Source of the DNA: Pseudomonas triticifolii
GTDB taxonomy: Bacteria; Pseudomonadota; Gammaproteobacteria; Pseudomonadales; Pseudomonadaceae
Length of the DNA: 64,000 bases
Direction of reading: 5' to 3'
Assembly: GCF_014358015.1 (NCBI RefSeq)
Contig: NZ_JACONV010000018.1
Span: 20,844-84,843, forward strand
In this document: positions 1-9,017 of the stretch, piece by piece
How the letters are laid out: every line of letters starts with the position of its first letter
Numbering within the stretch: position 1 is the stretch's first letter
Translations under genes and position numbers: made by a program
The notes under the pieces: model-generated
What the model was told of the DNA's origin: nothing
Database searches by the model: none
Seen by the model: only the letters and a program-made list of their open reading frames with translations

Positions 1-120
1 CGCCGTTTCCGAGAACCACGAACCGGGCAAGGGATATTTGCCTCGCGTCACGAGTTTCACGATTGGCCAGCCGATGGGATAGCAGATCGCTGTCAAGACT
101 ACTTCCAGCAGTGCTTCCAA
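1..120 (-). CDS. Partial small hydrophobic protein, 5' part only
   Basis: An open frame enters from the left edge and begins 7 bases after the holA stop. The 40 visible residues start LEALLEVVLTAICYPIGW and contain one likely membrane segment followed by a basic stretch (KLVTRGKYP). The probable start is TTG at 120-118, with a GGAG motif about 10 bases upstream inside the end of holA, which suggests translation from the same mRNA as holA. No ATG is available in this frame. I do not recognise the family; a short conserved Pseudomonas membrane protein is most likely. The rest lies outside the window, so total length is unknown. Confidence 0.5.
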   Translation of the reverse strand, partial: MEALLEVVLTAICYPIGWPIVKLVTRGKYPLPGSWFSETA

Positions 121-127
121 ATCAGGC

Positions 128-1165
128 TTACTCCGCTGGTAAAGGCAGCCGTTGTCCGGCCATCAACAGCGCCAGCCGACTCAGGCTGCTCCACGGCGAA
201 CCCGCAGCCTGACCTTTGATCTGCGCATCGATGCGTTGCGCATCCATGAGCAACTGGCTCCAGCGTTTGGCCGAGAGGCGTTGCAGGGCCTTGCTCATCA
301 ACGGTTTGCGTTTGTCCCACACGGGTGGGCGCGCCGAGCTGAAGATTTTGTCCAGTGGCACGCCCTGGCTGAATTGCAGCGACATGTTGGCCAGCGCGCG
401 CAGTTCACGGGTCAGCGCCCAGAGAATGACAGGGGTTTCGACCCCTTCGCCGCGAAGTCCCTCCAACATGCGCAGGGCGTGTGCCGCTTCGCCGTTGAGC
501 ACGGCGTCGGTCAGGCCGAATACATCGAAACGTGCGCTATCGGCCACGGCAGCCTGCACGGTTTCGACCGTGATCTGTCCGTCTTCGGCCATCAGCTTGA
601 GTTTTTCGATTTCCTGCGCGGCGGCCAGCAGGTTGCCCTCGACGCGAGCGGCGATCAGTTCGACTGCATCCTGGGTCGCGGCCAGACCTGCCTGCGAAAG
701 ACGCTGACGAATCCATTGCGGCAACTGACCGATGTCCACCGGCCAAATCTGCACAAATTGAGTGTGCGCGCCTTCGACCAGCGCCTTGCCCCACTTGGTT
801 TTCTGCGCGCTGCCGTCAAGCTTGGGCAGGCTGATCAGCAGCAGCGTGTCCTCGGCGGGGCGGGCGCAATATTCCATCAACGCAGCAGCGCCCTTGTCGC
901 CAGGTTTGCCGGAGGGTAGACGCAGTTCCAGAAGGCGACGCTCGGCGAACAGCGACATGCTGGCACCGGCCTGCAGGAGCGTGCCCCAGTCAAAGCTGGC
1001 ATCGGCACTGAACACCTGACGTTCGTCGAAACCTTGCTGGCGAGCAGCGGCACGAATGGCGTCGGCGGCCTCCTGGCAAAGCAGGGGGTCGTCGCCGCTG
1101 ATCACATACACAGGCGCGAGCGCACCTTGCAGGTGTTTACCGAGTTGGGCGGGGGCGAGTTTCAT
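128..1165 (-). CDS. holA: DNA polymerase III subunit delta
   Basis: The 345-residue product matches the delta subunit of the clamp loader in length and sequence character. Delta opens the beta sliding clamp so the loader complex can place it on primed DNA. The N-terminal part reads VYVISGDDPLLCQEAADAIR, the typical start of the delta AAA+-like domain, which has no working Walker A motif in this family. The C-terminal half carries the conserved collar-domain features, including ILWALTRELRALA. It follows lptE with a 42-base gap and leuS further upstream on the same strand, the usual leuS-lptE-holA order in gammaproteobacteria, so co-transcription is likely. The ATG at 1165 gives the expected family length. 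Confidence 0.95.
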   Translation of the reverse strand: MKLAPAQLGKHLQGALAPVYVISGDDPLLCQEAADAIRAAARQQGFDERQVFSADASFDWGTLLQAGASMSLFAERRLLELRLPSGKPGDKGAAALMEYCARPAEDTLLLISLPKLDGSAQKTKWGKALVEGAHTQFVQIWPVDIGQLPQWIRQRLSQAGLAATQDAVELIAARVEGNLLAAAQEIEKLKLMAEDGQITVETVQAAVADSARFDVFGLTDAVLNGEAAHALRMLEGLRGEGVETPVILWALTRELRALANMSLQFSQGVPLDKIFSSARPPVWDKRKPLMSKALQRLSAKRWSQLLMDAQRIDAQIKGQAAGSPWSSLSRLALLMAGQRLPLPAE

Positions 1166-1207
1166 CGTTCAGAGAATGCCGGGGCCAGGCGGGCTGGCCC
1201 CGAACAC

Positions 1208-1813
1208 TTAGCGGCTCGGAATTTCGACAGGCGACTGCTGAGGCGTTTCGTCACGGATGCGTTGAGCTGCTTCCAGTGCATCGGCTTCAGCCTTGGCTTG
1301 TGCGTCAGCCTTGGCCTGCAGTTCATCCAGACGGCCTGGCGTCAGCTGTTGCAGGCGCGAGAGCATTTTCTGGATCAGCTCGTTGCGCATTTCCTGACGA
1401 ACCTGAGCCGCTTCCTGATCGGAGCCTGTCAGGTTGTTGCCATCGTGTACGTAGGAGCGATCAACGCTGACCTTGTCGCCCAGCAGGAAACGGTCTTTCT
1501 CACCGCGCATTTCATAATTGAGCGTGGTGGTGAGCTGGTACTCGGCAGAGCGGCCTGAGCCCGAGAAGCTCGCGGTACGCTGGGTTTCTGCTTCATTGAC
1601 CAGGACCAGCTTGTAAGGCGCACCAGTGTAGACCTTAACGCCCGAGCTTTTCAGCAGGCGGTCGAGCTGGGTGACGGTTTCGCCATAGGCATTGCGAGCG
1701 CTGACATCCAGTTCCGTGATGGCCAGTTCGGTGGTGCCGGTGCCACGCAGCTGGAAGCCACAGGCACTCAAGAGAACGGCCAGGCCCATCACCAGCAAAT
1801 TGCGTTTGATCAT
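1208..1813 (-). CDS. lptE: LPS-assembly lipoprotein LptE
   Basis: LptE is the outer-membrane lipoprotein that plugs the LptD barrel and helps insert lipopolysaccharide into the outer leaflet. I chose the ATG at 1813 because it begins a clean lipoprotein signal peptide (MIKRNLLVMGLAVLLSAC) with lipobox LSAC, and a GGGGAG ribosome site lies just upstream. A longer reading from 1882 would put 23 implausible residues in front of the signal. The mature part begins CGFQLRGTG, typical of the LptE/RlpB family, and the tail is a long charged helix rich in Ala, Lys and Gln. The product is 201 residues. It lies between leuS and holA on the same strand. Confidence 0.95.
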   Translation of the reverse strand: MIKRNLLVMGLAVLLSACGFQLRGTGTTELAITELDVSARNAYGETVTQLDRLLKSSGVKVYTGAPYKLVLVNEAETQRTASFSGSGRSAEYQLTTTLNYEMRGEKDRFLLGDKVSVDRSYVHDGNNLTGSDQEAAQVRQEMRNELIQKMLSRLQQLTPGRLDELQAKADAQAKAEADALEAAQRIRDETPQQSPVEIPSR

Positions 1814-1902
1814 CTTGTTGCTCCCCTTGAATCCGTGTGGGCCGACTTCGCGGCCCTTGGCAATATGTTCAGCGCCCGTCACAGGACGGGCGCCTGATCC
1901 AG

Positions 1903-4509
1903 TCAGCTTGCGACGATGTTGACCAGCTTGCCTGGTACGACGATCACTTTGCGGATCGTCAGGCCATCGGTGAAGCGCAGTACGTTTTCGTTGACCCGCG
2001 CCGCCGCTTCGACGTCTTCGCGGCTGGCGCTGGCTGGCATTTCGATATGCCCGCGCAGCTTGCCGTTGACCTGAATTACCAGCTGCAGGCTGTCCTGCAC
2101 CAGTGCGCTTTCATCCAGCACTGGCCAACCCGCGTCGATCACCGCAACGTCGTGGCCCAGTTGCTTCCACAGCTCATGGCTGATGTGCGGCGTGATCGGT
2201 GCGAGCAGCAGGGCGACGGTTTCCAGTCCTTCCTGAAGCAGTGCACGATCCTGAGCTGTCGCTTGCGCTGCTTTTTCCAGGACGTTCATCAGCGTCATCA
2301 CTTGCGCGATGGCCGTGTTGAATTTCTGGTTCTGGCCAATATCCTGGCTCGCCTGCTTGATCGCCTGATGGATCGAACGGCGGATGGCTTTCTGTTCATC
2401 GCTGAGTGCCGCCAGATCCGGCTTGCCTGCAACGCCCTGGCCAACATGGGCCTGCGCCAGACGCCAGACGCGACGCAGGAAACGGTGCGAGCCCTCGACG
2501 CCGGAGTCTGACCATTCCAGGCTCGTGTCTGGCGGAGACGCGAACATCATGAACAGGCGGCAAGTGTCTGCGCCGTACTGGTCGATCATGGTCTGTGGGT
2601 CGATGCCGTTTTTCTTCGACTTCGACATTTTCTCGGTGCCGCCGATTTCAACCGGCAGACCGTCGCTGGTCAGCCTGGCGCTGATGACCTTGGCCTTTGC
2701 GTCACGCTCAAGCGTGACGTCAGCAGGGTTGATCCAGGTCTTCTTGCCGCTGGCTTCCATACGGAAATAGGTTTCAGCGTTGACCATGCCTTGGGTCAGC
2801 AGGTTCTTGAACGGCTCGTTGGACGTGACCAGACCTTCATCGCGCATCAGCTTGTGGAAGAAGCGTGCGTACAGCAGGTGCAGGATCGCGTGCTCGATAC
2901 CGCCGATGTACTGGTCCACCGGCAGCCAGTGGTTGGCCGCGTTCGGCTCGACCAGGCCACCCTCGTAATGCGGGGAAGCATAGCGGGCGTAGTACCAGGA
3001 CGATTCGACGAAAGTGTCCATCGTGTCGGTTTCACGCTTGGCCGGTGCACCGCATTTCGGGCAGTTGCACTCGTAGAACTCGGGCATGCGCGCCAGCGGC
3101 GAGCCAGCGCCGTCAGGCACGACGTCTTCCGGCAACACGACAGGCAGTTGATCTTCAGGCACCGGAACGTCACCGCAGGTGTCGCAATGCACGATCGGAA
3201 TCGGGCAGCCCCAATAGCGTTGACGGCTGATGCCCCAGTCGCGCAGGCGGAACTGGGTACGGGACTGCCCCAGGCTTTTCTTGACCAGTGCGGCTTCCAT
3301 GGCGTCGAAAGCGGCGGTGAAGTCCAGGCCGTCGAACTCGCCCGAATTGATCAGCGTGCCGTGCTCGCCATAGGCTTCCTGCCAGGGTGCAGGGGTTTCG
3401 TCACCGGCGCTGGTGCGCACCACGGCCTTGATCGGCAGGTGGTACTTGGTGGCGAATTCGAAATCGCGTTCGTCGTGCGCCGGTACGGCCATGACCGCGC
3501 CGTCACCGTAGTGCATCAATACGTAGTTGGCGACCCAGACCGGCAGCTTCTCGCCCGTCAGCGGGTGCTCGACGAACAGTGACGTCGGCAGGCCTTTCTT
3601 TTCCTGGGTCGCAACGTCGGCTTCAGCAACGCTGCCGCCTTTGCATTCATCGATGAATGCTTGCAACTGGGCATCGTCCTTCGCCGCCAGGGTCGCCAGC
3701 GGATGCTCGGCAGCCACAGCCACATAGGTCGCGCCCATCAGCGTGTCGGGGCGGGTGGTGAAGACTTTCAGCGCGCCGGCTTCGCCGATGCTGGTCTGGT
3801 CGTACGGGAACTGCACTTCCATGCCACGGGATTTGCCGATCCAGTTGCGCTGCATGGTCTTGACCTGTTCAGGCCAGCCTGGGAGCTCGTCAAGGCTCTC
3901 CAGCAGCTCGTCCGCATAGGCAGTGATCTTGAAGTAGTACATCGGGATTTCGCGCTTCTCGATCAGCGCGCCCGAACGCCAGCCACGGCCGTCGATGACC
4001 TGCTCGTTGGCCAGGACGGTCTGGTCGACCGGGTCCCAGTTCACGGTGCCGTTCTTGCGGTAGATCACGCCTTTTTCGAACAGGCGAGTGAACAGCCATT
4101 GTTCCCAGCGATAGTAGTCAGGCTTGCAGGTGGTGATTTCACGCGACCAGTCGATGGCCAGACCCAGGCTCTTGAGCTGGGTCTTCATGTAGTCGATGTT
4201 TTCGTAGGTCCACTTGGCCGGCGCGACATTGTTGTCGATGGCGGCGTTTTCAGCGGGCATGCCGAAAGCGTCCCAGCCCAGTGGCTGCAGGACATTCTTG
4301 CCCAGCATGCGCTGGTAACGGGAGATCACGTCACCGATGGTGTAGTTGCGCACATGGCCCATGTGCAGCTTGCCGCTGGGGTAAGGGAACATCGACAGGC
4401 AGTAGTAGGTTTCCTTGCCTGGCTGTTCACTGACTTCAAAAGACTTTTGCTCTTCCCAGAAGGTCTGGGCGGCGGCTTCGATTTCGCGGGGCTGATAGAG
4501 TTCGTGCAT
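1903..4509 (-). CDS. leuS: Leucyl-tRNA synthetase
   Basis: This class I aminoacyl-tRNA synthetase charges tRNA-Leu. The 868-residue length fits the bacterial family. The HIGH signature appears as HMGH within PSGKLHMGHVRNY near residue 45, and the KMSKS loop as EKMSKSKKNG near residue 625. The large CP1 editing domain lies between them, with a conserved threonine-rich stretch (VFTTRPDTLMGATY), and zinc-binding-type cysteines occur in CDTCGDVP and CNCPKCG. The C-terminal anticodon-binding and Leu-specific domains are complete. It heads the leuS-lptE-holA block on the minus strand; the 89-base gap to lptE is compatible with an operon. Confidence 0.98.
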   Translation of the reverse strand: MHELYQPREIEAAAQTFWEEQKSFEVSEQPGKETYYCLSMFPYPSGKLHMGHVRNYTIGDVISRYQRMLGKNVLQPLGWDAFGMPAENAAIDNNVAPAKWTYENIDYMKTQLKSLGLAIDWSREITTCKPDYYRWEQWLFTRLFEKGVIYRKNGTVNWDPVDQTVLANEQVIDGRGWRSGALIEKREIPMYYFKITAYADELLESLDELPGWPEQVKTMQRNWIGKSRGMEVQFPYDQTSIGEAGALKVFTTRPDTLMGATYVAVAAEHPLATLAAKDDAQLQAFIDECKGGSVAEADVATQEKKGLPTSLFVEHPLTGEKLPVWVANYVLMHYGDGAVMAVPAHDERDFEFATKYHLPIKAVVRTSAGDETPAPWQEAYGEHGTLINSGEFDGLDFTAAFDAMEAALVKKSLGQSRTQFRLRDWGISRQRYWGCPIPIVHCDTCGDVPVPEDQLPVVLPEDVVPDGAGSPLARMPEFYECNCPKCGAPAKRETDTMDTFVESSWYYARYASPHYEGGLVEPNAANHWLPVDQYIGGIEHAILHLLYARFFHKLMRDEGLVTSNEPFKNLLTQGMVNAETYFRMEASGKKTWINPADVTLERDAKAKVISARLTSDGLPVEIGGTEKMSKSKKNGIDPQTMIDQYGADTCRLFMMFASPPDTSLEWSDSGVEGSHRFLRRVWRLAQAHVGQGVAGKPDLAALSDEQKAIRRSIHQAIKQASQDIGQNQKFNTAIAQVMTLMNVLEKAAQATAQDRALLQEGLETVALLLAPITPHISHELWKQLGHDVAVIDAGWPVLDESALVQDSLQLVIQVNGKLRGHIEMPASASREDVEAAARVNENVLRFTDGLTIRKVIVVPGKLVNIVAS

Positions 4510-4820
4510 GGCTACTTTTGACTAAAGATTAGTGACCCTTGACCTCTTCATTGCTTCGCCGAGTCAGGTCTGCATCGCTTGCCGGACAATTGCAACTGTC
4601 TGTGCGGTGCGTACGGGCTCAAGAGCGCGGAAGTGGAATGACAGGAAGCGTCGTAGCATACATGAGCGCCGTCTATCGAGGGAAACCCTGATTGCTTTGT
4701 ACGCCTCTCAAAGCCCGCACGAGGGCGCTCTCTGGCCGTTGGTCGCCGTTTTCTGCTGGTTCCGGCAGCAGCGCTAAGCTGAGGGTCGAGGGTATGTTCT
4801 ATCTTCGATGAGGTGAACGG
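4510..4820. other. Intergenic region between divergent leuS and the next gene
   Basis: This 311-base gap separates the divergent starts of leuS (minus) and the gene at 4821 (plus), so it should hold promoters for both. Short open frames on both strands lack ribosome sites and coding character. I saw no T-box or other leader that I can name. Confidence 0.5.
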
Positions 4821-5171
4821 ATGACAGAGTTGCAGCACACAGTAAGCACTTCTGAGCTGTATGAACGTTTGATTGATCGTCTTGGGCTTGCACTTGAAAC
4901 GGCAAGTACTGCGGTTCGGCTCCGAAACGAGTCGCCTGCCGTACTTGAGCTCAAAGGGTTGAGCAGTGCGGAGTTCGAATTGATCGAGGCCTACCTTGAG
5001 AAAGGTGTGATGGCGGCAAGCGGGGCTGTTAAGGGCAAGTCAAAGGGCAGTTTCACCGCACTACCGGAGCAGACCAGTCCGGCCAGGGCGCCTAAACAAT
5101 CAGCCACTATCATCTGGCTGAAAGACAGACGGCGCGCCCGGTCCTCGATCAGGTCAGGCCGCAATAACTGA
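4821..5171 (+). CDS. Small conserved protein of unknown function
   Basis: The 116-residue product starts at an ATG preceded by GAGGTGA at good spacing. The N-terminal 65 residues look folded and partly helical (ELYERLIDRLGLALETAST), while the C-terminal part is basic and low in complexity, ending in a cluster of Arg and Lys (LKDRRRARSSIRSGRNN). I do not recognise a named domain. The gene is divergent from leuS and lies 102 bases before the YdcF-like gene on the same strand. A small hairpin with six-base arms at 5195-5200 and 5206-5211 follows it, but the T-tract is poor. Function unknown; nucleic-acid contact through the basic tail is only a guess. Confidence 0.7.
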   Translation: MTELQHTVSTSELYERLIDRLGLALETASTAVRLRNESPAVLELKGLSSAEFELIEAYLEKGVMAASGAVKGKSKGSFTALPEQTSPARAPKQSATIIWLKDRRRARSSIRSGRNN

Positions 5172-5273
5172 TACGACCTTCAGGCGTTATCCCGGCAGGC
5201 TTCGGGCCTGCTTCATAAGCATTGTTGCTTAGCTTCAAACATTCTAGGCTTCGGGCATCTCTGGAGATGTCCG

Positions 5274-6035
5274 ATGCCTTTGCGTTACCTGCTCAAAACC
5301 CTTCTGCTACCGCCCGGTATTCTTTTTCTGTTGCTGATTGCGGCCTGGTGGCTGCGCCGTTCGCGCCCGCGTCTGGCCGCTCTTTGTTTCCTGACGGGCC
5401 TGGGCGGGCTGTGGCTGATGAGCCTGCCGGTGGCGGTGGAGTGGGCGGCGGGCAAAATGGAGCAGGTCGCGCCTTTGCCACAGTCTCAATGGGCGGACCT
5501 TGCGCAGCAGGCCGATGCGATTGTGGTGTTGGGCAGCGGGCGCGAGCGCAACTCGCCGACCTGGGGTGGCGACGTGCCGACAGGCATCGGTCTGGAGCGA
5601 CTTCGGCTGACGGCGCGCCTGTCCAGGGCATCCGGGCTGCCTGTGCTGACCACAGGCGGTCTGCACTATGACGAGCCGCCCAGCGAAGCCGCCATCATGG
5701 CCCAATCGCTGCAGGATGATTTTGGCGTTGCGGTGCGTTGGCAGGAAGGCCTGAGCCGAACCACCTGGGAAAACGCCACGCTGAGCGCAGGTCTTCTGCA
5801 GCCGCAGGGCATCAGGCGCATCGTGCTCGTGACGCAGGCCTGGCACATGCCGAGGGCGCGCTGGAGCTTCGAAAAGGCAGGTTTTACGGTGGTGCCAGCA
5901 CCCGTAGGATTTCTGGGTGTGGATAACGCCCGGCCGTTTAGTGGCTGGCTGCCGGAAAGTCGCGTCTTCACGCAGAGCGGTGTGTTGCTCAACGAAGCGA
6001 TCGGCTCGCTGGTTTATCCGTGGATCTATCCTTAG
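5274..6035 (+). CDS. YdcF/ElyC/SanA family (DUF218) inner-membrane protein
   Basis: The 253-residue product has two N-terminal hydrophobic segments (about residues 8-30 and 35-55) and then the DUF218 domain. Family hallmarks are DAIVVLGSGRERN near residue 82, VLTTGGLHYDEPPSEA near residue 125, and the ENA motif (TTWENATLSAG) near residue 165. Members such as ElyC affect envelope biogenesis and vancomycin tolerance, but their reaction is not settled. The ATG at 5274 has a GGAG site 8 bases upstream. It converges on lnt, and lies in the same neighbourhood as other envelope genes. The family assignment is firm; the specific role is inferred. Confidence 0.85.
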   Translation: MPLRYLLKTLLLPPGILFLLLIAAWWLRRSRPRLAALCFLTGLGGLWLMSLPVAVEWAAGKMEQVAPLPQSQWADLAQQADAIVVLGSGRERNSPTWGGDVPTGIGLERLRLTARLSRASGLPVLTTGGLHYDEPPSEAAIMAQSLQDDFGVAVRWQEGLSRTTWENATLSAGLLQPQGIRRIVLVTQAWHMPRARWSFEKAGFTVVPAPVGFLGVDNARPFSGWLPESRVFTQSGVLLNEAIGSLVYPWIYP

Positions 6036-6121
6036 GCTCTGAACCTAAAGTCGGCGAGCGCAGCCCGTTTGCGTAAAGAGCCTGGGCAACGACCTTGAGT
6101 GGCCGTCGCCTGAGGGGCTGA

Positions 6122-7642
6122 TCAGACAGTCTTGGCAATACGCGCCGCCAGCAACGCCCAGCCGAACAGAAGCAGGCAGACAATCGCCAGGGGCCAGGAA
6201 CGCCAGTGCAGATAAGGCGTGAGTCCCTGCATCGGCACCACATCGCCGTACAGCACACCACGCTCGAACTGCGGGATTTGCACTGTGATCCTGCCGAACG
6301 GGTCGATGAGTCCGGTAACACCATTGTTAGTGGCGCGGATCATCCAGCGTCCGGCTTCCAGAGCGCGCATCTGGGCCATTTGCAAATGCTGCAACGGGCC
6401 GATCGAGGTGCCGAACCAGGTGTCATTGCTGACCGTGAGCAGCAGGTCGCTCTTGGCTGACAGGCCAGCGGCGAACTCGGGATAGACCACTTCGTAGCAG
6501 ATGAACGGCGCGATGTGATAACCCTTGGCTTGCAGCAGTGCCTGATCATCCGGACCACGGGCGAAGTCGGACATCGGCAGATCGAAGAACGCGATCAACC
6601 CACGCAACACGTCCTGCAGCGGCACGTATTCGCCGAACGGAACGAGCTTCTGCTTGTAATAAGTGCCATCACCCTGGCCGGTCACGGTAATGCCGTTGTA
6701 GTAACGGTATTCGCCGCGTCCGGTCAATTCACGCACCGGTACGCCAGTGATCAGTGCTGCGTTGCGGTCGGCCGCGAACTTGCCCATCATCGACAGGTAG
6801 CCTTCTGCGCTTTCCTTGAGGACCGGCACTGCGGTTTCCGGCCAGACGATCAGGTCGGCCTGCTGCGATCTGAAGGTCATGTCGCGATACAGCGCCAACT
6901 GGTCGTTCAGCTTCTGCGGGTCCCACTTCATGCTCTGTTCGATGTTGCCCTGCATGGCGACCACTTTCAGTGGTTTGCCGGACGGCGCTGTCCAGGCGTA
7001 ACCCTTCAGTGCCAGCCCGGCGATCCAGGGTGCAAGCAACAGCAGCACCCCGGCTGCGAGAAATGACTTGCGCGCCCGCAAGCGGTGCAGGTTGCACAAC
7101 AATGCAGCGGTCAGTCCCAGCGCAAAGGAGATCAGCCAGACGCCGCCGACCGGCGCCAGGCCCGCCAGTGGTCCGTCGAGCTGACTGTATCCGGAGTACA
7201 GCCACGGGAAACCCGTGAGAAACCAGCCGCGAAACGCTTCCTGGCCCAGCCACAGTGCCGCAAAAGCGAGGGCGTCAGCCAGCGGCGCTTCATTGCGCCT
7301 CAGCCAGCGCGCCCACACCCAGGCGGGGAGGGCGAAGAACAGCGCGATGGCGGCGATGAATGCCAACATCAACAGTCCCGCCAGCAGCACCGAAGCGCCG
7401 CCGTAGGTGTGGATGCTCACATAGATCCAGCTGGTGCCTGCGCCGAACAGGCCGAAGCCATAGCACCAGCCGCGCCCGAAGGCCTGGCGCGGGCTCAGCT
7501 CGCGCAGCCCGAGATAGAAGACCGCGACCGCGATCAGAATCAGCGGCCAGATATCGAACGGCGCCAATGCCAGGGTCGTGATCCCGCCGGCGACGACGGC
7601 CAGCAGGTTGCCGGGCCAGCCGGGACGCGTTATCCAGCGCAT
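6122..7642 (-). CDS. lnt: Apolipoprotein N-acyltransferase
   Basis: Lnt adds the third acyl chain to the N-terminal cysteine of lipoproteins in the inner membrane. The 506-residue product has about six N-terminal membrane segments, a periplasmic nitrilase-like domain and a final C-terminal membrane helix. The nitrilase triad is visible: Glu in IVWPETAVPV, Lys in YYKQKLVPFGEYVP, and Cys in APFICYEVVYPE. It is followed downstream by nothing on its strand and preceded by ybeX with a 29-base gap, the standard lnt-ybeX-ybeY-ybeZ-miaB order. The ATG at 7642 starts a typical MRWITRPGWPGN amino terminus. Confidence 0.97.
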   Translation of the reverse strand: MRWITRPGWPGNLLAVVAGGITTLALAPFDIWPLILIAVAVFYLGLRELSPRQAFGRGWCYGFGLFGAGTSWIYVSIHTYGGASVLLAGLLMLAFIAAIALFFALPAWVWARWLRRNEAPLADALAFAALWLGQEAFRGWFLTGFPWLYSGYSQLDGPLAGLAPVGGVWLISFALGLTAALLCNLHRLRARKSFLAAGVLLLLAPWIAGLALKGYAWTAPSGKPLKVVAMQGNIEQSMKWDPQKLNDQLALYRDMTFRSQQADLIVWPETAVPVLKESAEGYLSMMGKFAADRNAALITGVPVRELTGRGEYRYYNGITVTGQGDGTYYKQKLVPFGEYVPLQDVLRGLIAFFDLPMSDFARGPDDQALLQAKGYHIAPFICYEVVYPEFAAGLSAKSDLLLTVSNDTWFGTSIGPLQHLQMAQMRALEAGRWMIRATNNGVTGLIDPFGRITVQIPQFERGVLYGDVVPMQGLTPYLHWRSWPLAIVCLLLFGWALLAARIAKTV

Positions 7643-7671
7643 GTAGATTCCTTAAAGCGGCAGCAGAGTGG

Positions 7672-8514
7672 TTACGGGCGTGAGATCGGGCTCAGGCGCA
7701 GCAAGTGGATGCGGCGGCTGTCTGCGCTCAGGATGCGGAAACGATAGGCACCGATTTCGGTGATTTCGTTGCGCTTGGGCAGATGGCCGAAAGCATTCAT
7801 CACAAGGCCGCCGACGGTGTCGAACTCATCGTCGGAGAACGCGCTGTCGAAGAATTCGTTGAAGCTTTCGACCGGCGTCAGGGCCTTTACCAGAAAGTCG
7901 CCGCTGGGCAGCGGCTTGATGAAGCTGTCTTCCTCGACGTCATGCTCGTCCTCGATGTCGCCGACGATCTGTTCCAGCACGTCTTCAATCGTCACCAGAC
8001 CCGCCACGCCGCCGTATTCGTCAATGACGATGGCCATGTGGTTGTGGTTGGCGCGGAACTCGCGCAGCAGCACGTTCAGGCGCTTGGACTCGGGCACGAA
8101 GGTCGCCGGGCGCAGCAGCTTCTTCACGTCGTCGCTGTCGCCGTCAGGCTTGAGGATCAGCGGCAGCAGATCCTTGGCCAGCAGCACGCCGAGCACGTCG
8201 TCGTGGCTCTCGCCGATCACCGGATAGCGCGAGTGCGCAGCGTCGATGACAGCGGGGAGGAATTCGCGGGGTGTCTGGGTCGCCTTGATGCTGATCATCT
8301 GCGAGCGCGGCACCATGATGTCGCGTACTTGCAGGTCGGCAACCTGTATGGCGCCTTCGACGATGGCCAGCGCTTCGCTGTCCAGCAGTTTGTTCTGGTG
8401 GGCTTCGCGCAGCAGCTCAAGCAGCTCCTGGCGGTTTTTCGGCTCATGGACAAAAGCCTGGGTCAGTTTACCCAGCCATGACTTTTGTCCGTTGCTCGAT
8501 CGGTCTTCGCTCAT
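7672..8514 (-). CDS. ybeX: CorC/YbeX-type CBS-domain protein
   Basis: The 280-residue product is a cytosolic CorC/HlyC-family protein. It has two CBS domains in residues about 65-190 (VRDIMVPRSQMISIKATQ and later VTIEDVLEQIVGDIEDEHD) and a C-terminal transporter-associated domain ending near LLRLSPISRP. E. coli CorC is linked to magnesium/cobalt efflux with CorA, and YbeX has been tied to ribosome homeostasis, in line with its neighbours ybeY, phoH-like and miaB. It follows ybeY with only a few bases between stop and start, so translation is likely coupled. No membrane segment is present, as usual for this short subfamily. Confidence 0.92.
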   Translation of the reverse strand: MSEDRSSNGQKSWLGKLTQAFVHEPKNRQELLELLREAHQNKLLDSEALAIVEGAIQVADLQVRDIMVPRSQMISIKATQTPREFLPAVIDAAHSRYPVIGESHDDVLGVLLAKDLLPLILKPDGDSDDVKKLLRPATFVPESKRLNVLLREFRANHNHMAIVIDEYGGVAGLVTIEDVLEQIVGDIEDEHDVEEDSFIKPLPSGDFLVKALTPVESFNEFFDSAFSDDEFDTVGGLVMNAFGHLPKRNEITEIGAYRFRILSADSRRIHLLRLSPISRP

Positions 8515-8519
8515 AGCCC

Positions 8520-9017
8520 TTACTCGTGGTCCTTGCTTGGTGTATCTGAATGTTGAGGTTCGGTGTCGTCGTCGGCATAAGGGTCGGGGTAGCCCAACTC
8601 TTCAAGCAACGTTCGTTCCAGCGCTTCCATCTCTTCGGCTTCTTCATCGTCGATGTGGTCAAAGCCGAGCAGATGAAGGCACCCATGTATCACCATGTGC
8701 GCCCAATGGGCGTCAACGGCCTTGCCTTGTTCAGCCGCTTCGCGGTTCACCACCGGTACGCAGATGACCAGGTCGCCCAGCAGCGGGATGTCCAGCATGT
8801 CGTCTGGCACATCCGCTGGAAAGGACAACACGTTGGTGGCGTAGTCCTTGTGCCGCCAGGTGTGATTGAGTTCACGTCCTTCGACTTCGTCGACCAGTCT
8901 GATGGTCAATTCGGAGTCGGCACTGCGCGCGCGCAGGCCCATTTCACACCAGAGGCGGAATTGGGCTTCGGTTGGCGCAGGGGTCTGACTGGCAACTTGC
9001 AGGTCCAGCTCAAGCAT
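8520..9017 (-). CDS. ybeY: Endoribonuclease YbeY
   Basis: YbeY is a zinc-dependent endoribonuclease needed for 16S rRNA 3'-end maturation and ribosome quality control. The metal-binding signature H-x3-H-x5-H is seen in HGCLHLLGFDH. I chose the ATG at 9017 (MLELDLQVAS), giving 165 residues, because family members begin this way; a longer frame to 9062 would add 15 residues copied from the end of the upstream gene. The start overlaps the stop of the phoH-like gene by 8 bases, indicating translational coupling. The C-terminal tail after the motif is acidic (DDEEAEEMEALE). Confidence 0.95.
   Translation of the reverse strand: MLELDLQVASQTPAPTEAQFRLWCEMGLRARSADSELTIRLVDEVEGRELNHTWRHKDYATNVLSFPADVPDDMLDIPLLGDLVICVPVVNREAAEQGKAVDAHWAHMVIHGCLHLLGFDHIDDEEAEEMEALERTLLEELGYPDPYADDDTEPQHSDTPSKDHE

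Noticed and set aside
2791..3582. Long plus-strand frames opposite leuS
   Set aside because: They are shadows of leuS, which is complete and well conserved on the minus strand.
5195..5211. Hairpin after the gene at 4821 as an intrinsic terminator
   Set aside because: The stem is six pairs and only TTCAT follows; too weak to call.
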